A stretch of 5,384 nt of DNA from Ignavibacteria bacterium (GCA_003233295.1 QILJ01000315.1:1-5384); one strand, 5' to 3'; counted from the stretch's first letter, positions 1 to 5,384 are shown. Numbers and translations are program-made. The notes: generated by a model not told the origin, from the sequence alone.

Positions 1-55
1 TTCTCAACAGTTATAGCAAACACCTTGTTGATACCTCTAAAAACATCCTTTTTGT

Positions 56-481
56 ATGCTGCTAGCATTTTTATCTTATCCTTTATTTAATAGAGAGGAT
101 TGGATATCCTTGAATGAGTCATTCTCAGCAACATATCAAATGCATATTCTTCCATACTTCGTTGAACTTGAAAAGAACATTAAAGCTGATTGGATTGAAT
201 CTATAAAGGTATTCATTGAAACTTTTAAAAAAATACAAAGATCTTCTTACACATGGTTAGTTACAATTATTAGAGCACTGATCTCTTTATTATTTGTCTT
301 TTTAAGCTTAGAATATTTTGGGGTATGGTCCTTTTTGGTAATTCTTAGTTTCATTGTGGTCATTGGTGCAGGGGTATTGTTCCTGGTAGCAGGTCTGCAA
401 GATTCAATTAAGGGGTTAGAAGGCCTCCAAACTGGAATTATCAAGCGGTCAAAAAATCGAAAAGAACCAACTTTACCATAG
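56..481 (+). CDS. small two-helix membrane protein, function unknown
   Basis: I do not recognise this 141-residue protein. What can be seen is a mixed N-terminal half (residues about 10-65, with aromatic, acidic and lysine residues and possible amphipathic helices), then two closely spaced hydrophobic segments at about 67-86 and 89-114 that should form a membrane hairpin, and a short basic tail (residues 129-137 rich in K and R) that would sit in the cytoplasm by the positive-inside rule. The ATG at 56 has no Shine-Dalgarno sequence before it. Another frame is open from base 1 to a TAA at 88-90 and also encodes a hydrophobic peptide, so the true gene may begin left of the window and be joined to this frame by a frameshift, or this ORF may overlap the end of an upstream gene. 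A terminator at 573-594 separates it from the following operon, so there is no reason to assign it to that system. The stretch 482-572 shows nothing recognisable. Confidence 0.55.
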   Translation: MLLAFLSYPLFNREDWISLNESFSATYQMHILPYFVELEKNIKADWIESIKVFIETFKKIQRSSYTWLVTIIRALISLLFVFLSLEYFGVWSFLVILSFIVVIGAGVLFLVAGLQDSIKGLEGLQTGIIKRSKNRKEPTLP

Positions 482-572
482 ATTTGCTATACTCTGAGTT
501 TTGAATTTTCGTTGATTTGTTTTATCCAGCTATTTCATTGAGCACGTAATCTAACATTGAATCGTAAATTCT

Positions 573-594
573 GTGGGGATAAGCCCCACTTTTT
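573..594 (+). terminator. rho-independent terminator after the membrane-protein gene
   Basis: A perfect 6-bp GC-rich stem, GTGGGG (573-578) with CCCCAC (584-589), encloses a 5-base loop and is followed at once by five T residues (590-594). It lies about 90 bases after the membrane-protein stop. It implies that the ATPase operon starting at 689 has its own promoter within 595-688. No convincing promoter is visible there; a TATAAG at 666-671 is the only -10-like box I noticed, and it has no good -35 partner. Confidence 0.8.
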
Positions 595-688
595 AGTATT
601 TTAAGCTCAGCACGGTTAAGGATCTATCTGGATTCTTCATAATAAATGCTCATTAAAAGACACATTATAAGAAAGGTACAACGCATAA

Positions 689-1942
689 ATGTATATTTCG
701 AGGATTGAAATTCATCATATCAGGTGTTTTGAACACTTGATTATCGACTTGGAAAGAGCCAAGGATCGAATAATGTGGACCACTATACTAGGTGATAACG
801 CAGTTGGCAAATCAACTATTCTTAAATGCATTGCAATGGGGCTCTCTGATGTTTCTAGTGCATCTGCACTAATGAAGGAAGTAAGCGGCGACCTAATTCG
901 ACGTGGAGAAGAAACCGCAACGATAAAAATTACATTGAAAAAAGAAACGACTGATTCCGGTGTATCAATAGAAACCGAGATTACTCAACTTTCCAAAGAC
1001 AGTCCGGAGGAAATTCTGCAGCATGTGCATTCTGATAATGATATTCCGTGGCATGAAATATTTGTTTGCGGATATGGAACACAATTAGGAGCAGGTGGCG
1101 GTAACACTTTTGAAAGATACAAGCAGATTGAGGCAGTGTACACCTTATTTAATGACACTTCCGAGCTACCTAATCCCGAAACCATAATGCGACGACAAGG
1201 ATTGGATGTTAGAAATTGGCTGTCAGAAAAGCTACAGGAGATCCTTCTAATAAAAGGATACAAAGAAATCGAATATAATAAAAAAGGAATGTACGTATTC
1301 GGTCCTTGGGGAAAAAGTAGGGTCGAAGATTTAAGTGATGGGTATAAAACCACTATTCAATTGGTTGTGGACTTTTTTGGTTGGCAAATTGTTTCTGATA
1401 AGATAAAAAATGTAGACGATGAAATATCAGGAATTTTGCTGATCGATGAATTGGAAACTCATCTTCATCCAAGGTGGCAACGAAGTATTGTAAATGCTCT
1501 AAGAGCACAGTTGCCAGGTGTGCAAGTAATATCTACAACCCATTCACCGCTAATAGTTTTAGGTACTTCAGACCTCGAGGATGCCCTCATGGTCGAATTG
1601 GATTTGATTGGTAAAAATAAGCTTCATTACCAATGTTTAGATCCTGCTTTTTACAGAGGTTTTTCTGTAGATCAGATTTTAACCTCTTCAGCTTTCGATC
1701 TACCAATCTCTGGGAGCCTTATTACTGGCGACAAACTATTAAGATATAAGGAATTGTTTTTACTGGATACTAGAGATGAAGATGATGAAATTGAGTTTTC
1801 TAATCTTCAAAAAGAGCTGGAGCAAAATATACCAGAAGTAAGGGCGGATGCAGAAAGTACGGCATTACAAAAAGAGTTAATCAAAAAATCTCAAGAATTA
1901 TTAGACAGAATAAATTCAGCTAAAGATGATAAAACTCCCTAG
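689..1942 (+). CDS. SMC/RecF-type AAA ATPase, PtuA-like (Septu family)
   Basis: This 417-residue protein is a complete ABC-type (SMC/RecF-like, AAA_21/AAA_15 class) ATPase. It opens with the family's typical first strand (MYISRIEIHHIRCFE). The Walker A motif GDNAVGKST is at residues 35-43, a glycine-rich GYGTQLGAGGG segment at about 128-138, a signature-like LSDGYK at 215-220, the Walker B ILLIDE at 249-254 with catalytic Glu254, and the H-loop TTHSP at 283-287. After the ATPase core there is an SVDQIL segment near 326 and an acidic, probably coiled-coil tail (about 362-412). There is no Toprim domain, which argues against an OLD or Gabija GajA nuclease. The stop overlaps the next gene, an HNH nuclease, by 17 bases; ATPase followed by HNH is the arrangement of Septu PtuA-PtuB, where the ATPase is thought to regulate the nuclease. 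The start at 689 fits the family N-terminus; an AAGAAAGG 12 bases upstream is a weak ribosome site. The ATPase class is certain, the Septu assignment is by inference from motifs and neighbour. Confidence 0.88.
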   Translation: MYISRIEIHHIRCFEHLIIDLERAKDRIMWTTILGDNAVGKSTILKCIAMGLSDVSSASALMKEVSGDLIRRGEETATIKITLKKETTDSGVSIETEITQLSKDSPEEILQHVHSDNDIPWHEIFVCGYGTQLGAGGGNTFERYKQIEAVYTLFNDTSELPNPETIMRRQGLDVRNWLSEKLQEILLIKGYKEIEYNKKGMYVFGPWGKSRVEDLSDGYKTTIQLVVDFFGWQIVSDKIKNVDDEISGILLIDELETHLHPRWQRSIVNALRAQLPGVQVISTTHSPLIVLGTSDLEDALMVELDLIGKNKLHYQCLDPAFYRGFSVDQILTSSAFDLPISGSLITGDKLLRYKELFLLDTRDEDDEIEFSNLQKELEQNIPEVRADAESTALQKELIKKSQELLDRINSAKDDKTP

Positions 1943-2720
1943 TAGACCGAATCCTCCTGGTAAATTAACTAGTCAATCAGTTGCTCAATCCTTAAGTAGT
2001 ATTGAGCAAAAGGTTTTGAAGGGGGATAGTTTAAATTCCAGAACGGATTTTCCTAACTATTGGCACCCTGAAGCCAGAGAATTACTGTGGATCAATCAAA
2101 AAAAAAGATGTTGTTATTGTGAACGATTAAGAGAGGCGAAAAGAGAATCTGATCTCGAACATTTTAGGCCTAAGAGTATGGTAACTGAAGATACAAACCA
2201 TAAAGGTTATTGGTGGTTGGCATATAATTGGTCAAATTACTTTTTTTCCTGTAAGCCATGTAATTCCGATTACAAAGCAAATCATTTTCCTGTGCTAGAT
2301 AACTCAAGAGCATTTGGTCCAGATGACCGCTTGACCGATGAGTTTCCTGTACTAATAGATCCGTGCATTGAAGACCCAGAGGAATATATCGATTACCAGT
2401 GGGAATCTAATGGGCCATATGTAAAAGCTGTAGGATCTATAAGAGATACTGAAAATAGAGGAAGAGAAACGATAAACATTTTAGGACTAAATCGTACGGA
2501 ACTAATGGAAGGCAGGGCTGCTAACCTTTCAGTTTTATCTGGAATAGCTAAATTAATGAATGCGTATGAGATGTTTCCAATGCTGAGAACTCAGAAGGAA
2601 TTTGAAAGGGTCACTCAGTTGATAAGGGAACAAACAGATTTCAATTCTGATATTAATTATATTGGGTTTCGGCGAGCTTTCTTTCGAAGATGGGATTTAG
2701 GTGGATATATTGTGGCATGA
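1926..2720 (+). CDS. HNH endonuclease, PtuB / retron-associated HNH (TIGR02646-like)
   Basis: This 264-residue protein carries a zinc-ribbon HNH nuclease fold: CxxC at Cys62/Cys65 (CCYCE), the core DLEHFRPK at 77-84 with the likely catalytic His80, a YWWLAYNWSN segment at 95-104, and a second CxxC followed by Asn at 109-113 (CKPCN). The EHFRPK core, the tryptophan-rich segment and the later NILGLNR block (184-190) are what I know from the HNH proteins paired with AAA ATPases in Septu systems and in Ec78/Eco7-type retrons (TIGR02646-like). The expected role is cutting nucleic acid, DNA or RNA, when the ATPase senses infection; the target cannot be read from sequence. The ATG at 1926 lies inside the end of the ATPase gene (17-base overlap), so the two are probably translationally coupled. 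The TGA stop at 2718-2720 overlaps the start of the SpeD-like gene. No key residue appears to be missing. Confidence 0.88.
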   Translation: MIKLPSRPNPPGKLTSQSVAQSLSSIEQKVLKGDSLNSRTDFPNYWHPEARELLWINQKKRCCYCERLREAKRESDLEHFRPKSMVTEDTNHKGYWWLAYNWSNYFFSCKPCNSDYKANHFPVLDNSRAFGPDDRLTDEFPVLIDPCIEDPEEYIDYQWESNGPYVKAVGSIRDTENRGRETINILGLNRTELMEGRAANLSVLSGIAKLMNAYEMFPMLRTQKEFERVTQLIREQTDFNSDINYIGFRRAFFRRWDLGGYIVA

Positions 2721-3088
2721 AATATTATGGAAAAGAATTGATACTTGATCTTCATGGTTGTGATGTGTCGCGTTTTAATAGAAAGAAGATAAAGAAGTAC
2801 TTTGTTCAGTTATGTGCTTTGATCGATATGGAACGTTGCAAACTAAGCTGGTGGGATGATCATGGTTTGCCTCCGGAAGATTGCCAAACAGAACCCCATT
2901 TAAAGGGTACTACCGCGGTGCAGTTTATTATGACCAGCAATATTGTTATTCATACCTTAGATCTCTTGGGAGCCGTATATGTAAATATATTTTCCTGTAA
3001 AGAATTCGACCCCAAAGTGGCTGAGGAATTTACGGCTGAATGGTTTAAAGGAACTGTGGTTAATTCACATTTTATCGATAGAATATAA
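2717..3088 (+). CDS. speD: S-adenosylmethionine decarboxylase (SpeD)-like protein, short prokaryotic class
   Basis: From the ATG at 2717 this is a 123-residue protein, the usual size of the short (class 1B) prokaryotic AdoMet decarboxylases, which self-cleave to make a pyruvoyl cofactor and decarboxylate SAM for spermidine synthesis. The N-terminus GKELILDLHGCD (5-16) matches the family's GxHLLLDLYGCD-type start. The canonical ESHISIHT motif appears as TSNIVIHT (73-80): the pyruvoyl-forming Ser74, the processing His79 and the later Cys94 (IFSC, 91-94) are kept, but the residue before the cleaved serine is Thr instead of Glu and the next is Asn instead of His. I chose 2717 over the earlier in-frame ATG at 2690 because it gives the family N-terminus and an ATGA stop/start overlap with the nuclease. 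Its own TAA overlaps the next ATG. Some SpeD homologues are known to act on arginine or ornithine, so the substrate is open. No spermidine synthase gene lies in the window. Confidence 0.8.
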   Translation: MKYYGKELILDLHGCDVSRFNRKKIKKYFVQLCALIDMERCKLSWWDDHGLPPEDCQTEPHLKGTTAVQFIMTSNIVIHTLDLLGAVYVNIFSCKEFDPKVAEEFTAEWFKGTVVNSHFIDRI

Positions 3089-4419
3089 TGAAAGAATTAG
3101 AGCTTAAAGTCCCCATAGTTAAAGATCACCAAAATTTGCTTTCTCATTTTTGGGACTTAATTGGTAATAGAGAAAATGCAAGTGGCATACCGATTAGATT
3201 TGTGGTTACTCAAACTGATAAAGAGAATTATCACTGCGAAATAGGGATGTTGCCCATGGTGGAGTCTCAAGACAAATCAGAGCAGGATTCGATTTTTTAT
3301 TTTAAAAAACGAGATTTCGAAAATACAGATAAGTTCAATGCAGTTTTTCTGACACCAACCGGTATAGGGTCCGATATTGGAGGACATGCAGGTGATGCCA
3401 CGCCTGCAGCTCGTATGATTGCCTCTATTTGCGATACCTTAATCACTCATCCCAATGTGGTAAATGCCTCCGATGTAAATGAGATGAGTGAGAATATGCT
3501 GTATGTCGAGGGTAGCGTGATTAGTCGTTTGTTAATGGGCTCAGTAGGTTTGCAACCGGTTAAAGCAAATCGAATCTTGACAGTTATTGATGATCATCCT
3601 CTGGAGATTTATTCCAATGCAGCTATTAATACTGTTAATGCTGCCAGAGCCACGTACGGGTTAAATTGCGACCAGATTGTGAAACTCAACCCACCGATAC
3701 AAATGACGGCAGAATATACATCTGCAGGCAGGGCCGGGGGTACTATATCGGGATTGGAGCATCTTTTTGAGGTATTGGATGAATTTGAAGGCAAATATGA
3801 CGCACTGGCCATCTCTTCTGTGATAAAAGTTCCCATGAGCTATCATATGGACTATTTTCAATCGGAAGGAGGGATGATCAATCCTTGGGGAGGCATTGAA
3901 GCCATGCTAACCCATGCTATCTCTATGAAGTATAACATTCCTTCCGCTCATGCCCCTATGTTTGAATCTGAAGATATTGCCAACATGGATCCAGGTGTGG
4001 TAGATCCAAGAATGGCAGCGGAAGCCATCTCGGTTAGCTTTCTTCAATGTTTACTTAAGGGTTTGCAGCGTAGTCCGAAGATATTAACCGATTCTAAGAT
4101 GTTTAATAATAGTGGGGTCGTTTCCGCAAAAGATGTCTCTTGCCTAATTATTCCAGTGGGTTGTTTGGGATTGCCAACGTTAGCCGCTCTTGAACAGGGA
4201 ATCCCTGTTATAGCAGTAAAGGAAAGTGCGAATATGATGCAAAATAGCTTATCCGAGTTGCCGTGGAAATCCAATCAATATTTTGAGGTTGAAAATTACC
4301 TGGAAGCGACTGGCATAGTGGCTGCCTTGAGGTCCGGTATTAGCGTACCTTCGGTTAGGCGACCATTAAGTTATTCGCAGGTACATAAAATAAAAATTGG
4401 CGTAGCTAAAGAAATTTAG
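3088..4419 (+). CDS. DUF3326 family protein, function unknown
   Basis: This 443-residue protein resembles the DUF3326 family, which I know mainly from cyanobacterial genomes and which has no established function. The blocks I recognise are a glycine-rich PTGIGSDIGGHAGDATPAAR (90-109), DDHPLEIYSNAAINTVNAA (168-186), NPPIQMTAEYTSAGRAGG (201-218), NPWGGIEAMLTHAIS (265-279), DPGVVDPRMAAEA (301-313) and a C-terminal GCLGLPTLAALEQGIPVIAV (358-377). The glycine-rich loops and conserved acidic and histidine residues look like those of an enzyme rather than a structural protein, but no catalytic class can be named. No signal peptide or membrane segment is visible, so it should be cytoplasmic. Its ATG shares a base with the SpeD-like stop (TAATG), implying coupled translation and a joint role with that gene. 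Hand-counted lines within it (27/60 and 31/60 GC) are richer in GC than lines in the ATPase and HNH genes. No strong plus-strand terminator follows; the hairpin at 4562-4590 might serve weakly. Confidence 0.85.
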   Translation: MKELELKVPIVKDHQNLLSHFWDLIGNRENASGIPIRFVVTQTDKENYHCEIGMLPMVESQDKSEQDSIFYFKKRDFENTDKFNAVFLTPTGIGSDIGGHAGDATPAARMIASICDTLITHPNVVNASDVNEMSENMLYVEGSVISRLLMGSVGLQPVKANRILTVIDDHPLEIYSNAAINTVNAARATYGLNCDQIVKLNPPIQMTAEYTSAGRAGGTISGLEHLFEVLDEFEGKYDALAISSVIKVPMSYHMDYFQSEGGMINPWGGIEAMLTHAISMKYNIPSAHAPMFESEDIANMDPGVVDPRMAAEAISVSFLQCLLKGLQRSPKILTDSKMFNNSGVVSAKDVSCLIIPVGCLGLPTLAALEQGIPVIAVKESANMMQNSLSELPWKSNQYFEVENYLEATGIVAALRSGISVPSVRRPLSYSQVHKIKIGVAKEI

Positions 4420-4556
4420 ATTTACCAAATGAGCTACTTGCTAGAATTGAAACCAAAGCAGGCACTGGATAGATACAAGGTTCATTTCCTGAACAACTGA
4501 GTGAACCAAAGAATAACTTTAAAGTTTACCCAAGCTGCCACCTATTTGACACCAAT

Positions 4557-4590
4557 AAAAAAGCAAACTACTGATAATCAATAGTTTGCT
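4557..4590 (-). terminator. rho-independent terminator of the tRNA-Leu gene
   Basis: Read on the minus strand, AGCAAACTA (4590-4582) pairs perfectly with TAGTTTGCT (4570-4562) across an 11-base loop, and a T-run continues from the stem to 4557. It sits about ten bases beyond the 3' end of the tRNA. On the plus strand the same hairpin is followed by CTCCTTTC rather than a T-run, so it would be at best a weak terminator for the convergent operon ending at 4419. The rest of 4420-4600 holds no recognisable gene. Confidence 0.85.
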
Positions 4591-4600
4591 CTCCTTTCAG

Positions 4601-4684
4601 TACCCAGAGCCGGGGTCGAACCGGCACGTCCGTGAAGACATTGGTGTTTGAGACCAACGCGTCTACCAATTCCGCCACCTGGGC
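4601..4684 (-). tRNA. trnL-CAA: tRNA-Leu, anticodon CAA
   Basis: The reverse complement folds as an 84-base class II tRNA. The acceptor GCCCAGG pairs with TCTGGGT (with G-U at each end) and the discriminator base is A, as expected for leucine. The D arm contains GGTAGA, the anticodon stem TTGGT/ACCAA holds the loop CTCAAAC with anticodon CAA (4650-4648), a long variable arm (TGTCTTCACGGACGT) follows, and the T arm is GCCGG-TTCGACC-CCGGC. It would read UUG codons. The 3' CCA is not encoded (CTG follows), so it must be added after transcription. It has its own promoter upstream and terminator downstream. Confidence 0.96.
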
Positions 4685-4688
4685 AAAG

Positions 4689-4736
4689 TATAGAGTGTGG
4701 TATAAAGTGTAGCATAGAGTGTGATATAAAGTTTGA
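4689..4736. repeat. imperfect 24-base tandem repeat in the tRNA leader/promoter
   Basis: Two 24-base units lie back to back. Both contain ATAGAGTGTG (from 4690 and 4714), then a G or A, then TATAAAGT, and they diverge towards the end. The first unit lies in the presumed leader of the pre-tRNA and the second contains its -10 box. Confidence 0.75.
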
Positions 4737-4753
4737 TTTGGACATGTTGTCAA
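4725..4753 (-). promoter_or_regulatory. likely promoter of tRNA-Leu
   Basis: On the minus strand TTGACA (4753-4748) is followed after exactly 17 bases by TTTATA (4730-4725). This is a full sigma-70-type -35 box and a near-consensus -10 box at the ideal spacing, about 40 bases before the mature tRNA 5' end, which suits a stable-RNA gene. The -10 lies in the second copy of a 24-base imperfect tandem repeat, whose first copy holds a similar TTATA box nearer the tRNA. Confidence 0.6.
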
Positions 4754-4810
4754 ATTAAATTCATTTAGCTCAATTGCGCATTTTATCGCTTACACCCACA
4801 CTCTATACTC

Positions 4811-4866
4811 AAACTCACACTCAATCTGCCCCCACACCCACACCCGCAAACTTAAACTCAATCTGC
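4811..4866. repeat. 19-base direct repeat in a C/A-rich spacer
   Basis: AAACTCACACTCAATCTGC (4811-4829) recurs as AAACTTAAACTCAATCTGC (4848-4866) with two mismatches and a 37-base period. Between them is a run of CCCACACCCACACCCG. The plus strand here is almost purely C, A and T. Confidence 0.75.
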
Positions 4867-4990
4867 AAACATAAGTAGAAATTCACAATCCGGAAAGTAG
4901 TTTTTCAATAATTGAGATAGGGCCAAGCCCCAAAACGCAATTTCCAACTAAGCACCAAACTCCAAACTCTGGAGCACTAAAATAGCTAGC

Positions 4991-5047
4991 TCCCTGCGCT
5001 ATGCTCCATGCCTCCCTGCTCCATGCTCTCTGCGCTATGCTCCATGC
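4991..5047. repeat. direct repeats of a TGCGCTATGCTCCATGC-type unit
   Basis: Three copies stand close together: 4991-5011 and 5027-5047 are 21-base copies differing at one base (TCCCTGCG versus TCTCTGCG), and 5013-5026 is a shortened copy (TCCCTGCTCCATGC) lacking the inner CGCTATG. The array begins directly after the stop of the SAM hydrolase gene (minus strand), so it lies in that gene's 3' untranslated region. Confidence 0.85.
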
Positions 5048-5049
5048 CC

Positions 5050-5384
5050 CTATTCCTCAAAGGATATCTTTACTTGCGAATCGAATTGCAGGCCCATCAA
5101 TTCGGATGCATTGCCTTTATTGATGCCCACCTCCAATAGTCCCAAACTGTTGAACATCACATAACAATCTCCGCTACCGGTCTCGTTGATGGAAGTATTT
5201 AAACGCCTAAACCGCTCTCTGCCAATTAAGATGGTATAACCCCGATCTTCACGGAGCATGGAAAACGAATATTGGTAATGAGGTTTCCATAGTGATCAAC
5301 CCGCACCACATGTCCGATGATCTGGGTTTTGCTGGCACGCATATGTCGCCCCACCATCTTTTTGTAGTCAACTTTTTGTTTGCC
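5050..5384 (-). pseudogene. SAM hydroxide adenosyltransferase (SAM hydrolase, DUF62), 3' part, frameshifted
   Basis: The gene enters from the right edge on the minus strand. The first frame reads from 5384 through GHVVRVDHYGNLITNI (ending at 5268), the conserved DxYGNLxTNI block at the start of the C-terminal domain of SAM hydroxide adenosyltransferases, which cleave SAM to adenosine and methionine. That frame then meets a TAA at 5228-5226. The family sequence continues in another frame as MLREDRGYTILIGRERF and ends with FNSLGLLEVGINKGNASEL and a hydrophobic last strand, stopping at 5052-5050. Adding one base near 5266-5268 would restore a continuous NI-P-F-SMLRED reading. This is either a real one-base deletion or a sequencing error. 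The catalytic N-terminal domain lies outside the window. Family identity is fairly sure; whether the gene is dead is not. Confidence 0.75.

Larger units (their letters stand above)
4688..4808. repeat. 13-base perfect inverted repeat flanking 95 bases
   Basis: GTATAGAGTGTGG at 4688-4700 is the exact reverse complement of CCACACTCTATAC at 4796-4808. The enclosed 95 bases hold the tRNA promoter and no gene. No target-site duplication is visible at the outer ends. The arms belong to the same low-complexity sequence family as the surrounding spacer, so this may be a by-product of that family rather than a mobile element. Confidence 0.7.
4686..5049. other. 364-base repeat-rich non-coding region
   Basis: No gene is supported between the tRNA-Leu and the SAM hydrolase stop. 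The stretch holds the tRNA promoter, the 13-base inverted repeat, the C/A-rich direct repeats and the TGCTCCATGC array described separately. Two small hairpins, GGGC/GCCC at 4920-4930 and CTCCA/TGGAG at 4960-4974, lack a good T-run, so no clear terminator for the SAM hydrolase gene was found. Confidence 0.8.

Noticed and set aside
595..688. Possible retron msr/msd or regulatory RNA upstream of the ATPase
   Set aside because: The 94 bases after the terminator show no strong stem-loop pair and no reverse transcriptase gene is in the window.
2690..2716. Earlier in-frame ATG for the SpeD-like gene, adding nine residues and a longer overlap with the nuclease gene
   Set aside because: The family N-terminus (GKELILDLHGCD) begins only five residues after the ATG at 2717, and 2717 gives the ATGA stop/start overlap; the extra residues look like frame-shifted nuclease sequence.
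4429..4500. 23-codon ORF just after DUF3326, in the same frame as its TAG stop
   Set aside because: It is short, has no ribosome site or recognisable family, and DUF3326 already reaches its conserved C-terminal blocks before the TAG, so readthrough is unsupported.
4515..4526. 12-base perfect palindrome AACTTTAAAGTT
   Set aside because: It is AT-only at its core, lies between two convergent units with no promoter nearby, and is easily expected by chance in AT-rich DNA.
4568..4753. Minus-strand 61-codon open frame covering the tRNA-Leu
   Set aside because: Most of it is the tRNA sequence read as protein (AELVDALVSNTN and similar), a well-known false ORF over tRNA-Leu genes.
4811..5047. Direct repeats as a possible CRISPR array
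   Set aside because: The units are imperfect, differ in length, have no regular unique spacers, and no cas gene is present.
2717..5384. A functional SAM-metabolism cluster of SpeD-like protein and SAM hydrolase
   Set aside because: The two are on opposite strands, separated by a tRNA gene, terminators and about 2 kb, and the SAM hydrolase is frameshifted; proximity alone is weak evidence.

Overview
The window looks like a piece of a moderately AT-rich bacterial chromosome, most likely from the Bacteroidota. The pointers are indirect: weak or absent Shine-Dalgarno sequences, a tRNA-Leu gene without an encoded CCA end, spacers full of low-complexity direct repeats, and the flavour of the protein families. 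Phylum confidence is moderate and no genus is claimed.

Layout. Positions 1-481 hold a small two-helix membrane protein of unknown function, possibly the frame-shifted end of a larger membrane gene. A rho-independent terminator at 573-594 closes that unit. Positions 689-4419 form a tight run of four plus-strand genes whose ends all overlap: an SMC/RecF-type AAA ATPase, an HNH nuclease of the kind found with retrons and Septu systems, a short S-adenosylmethionine decarboxylase (SpeD)-like protein, and a DUF3326 protein. On the minus strand lie a tRNA-Leu(CAA) with its own promoter and terminator, a repeat-rich non-coding stretch (4686-5049), and the 3' end of a SAM hydroxide adenosyltransferase (SAM hydrolase, DUF62) gene that carries an apparent one-base frameshift and runs off the right edge.

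How the genes may work together. ATPase followed by HNH nuclease matches the order and content of Septu (PtuA-PtuB) anti-phage modules. No reverse transcriptase or msr/msd-like RNA is visible, so this is a stand-alone pair rather than a retron. The unusual part is what follows: the nuclease stop codon overlaps the SpeD start (ATGA), and the SpeD stop overlaps the DUF3326 start (TAATG), so all four genes should be co-transcribed and probably translationally coupled. Either SpeD and DUF3326 are accessory parts of an undescribed defence operon, or a defence pair of foreign origin has landed directly upstream of a resident two-gene metabolic unit. Hand counts of a few 60-base lines show lower GC in the ATPase/HNH genes than in DUF3326, which favours the second reading, but the sample is small.
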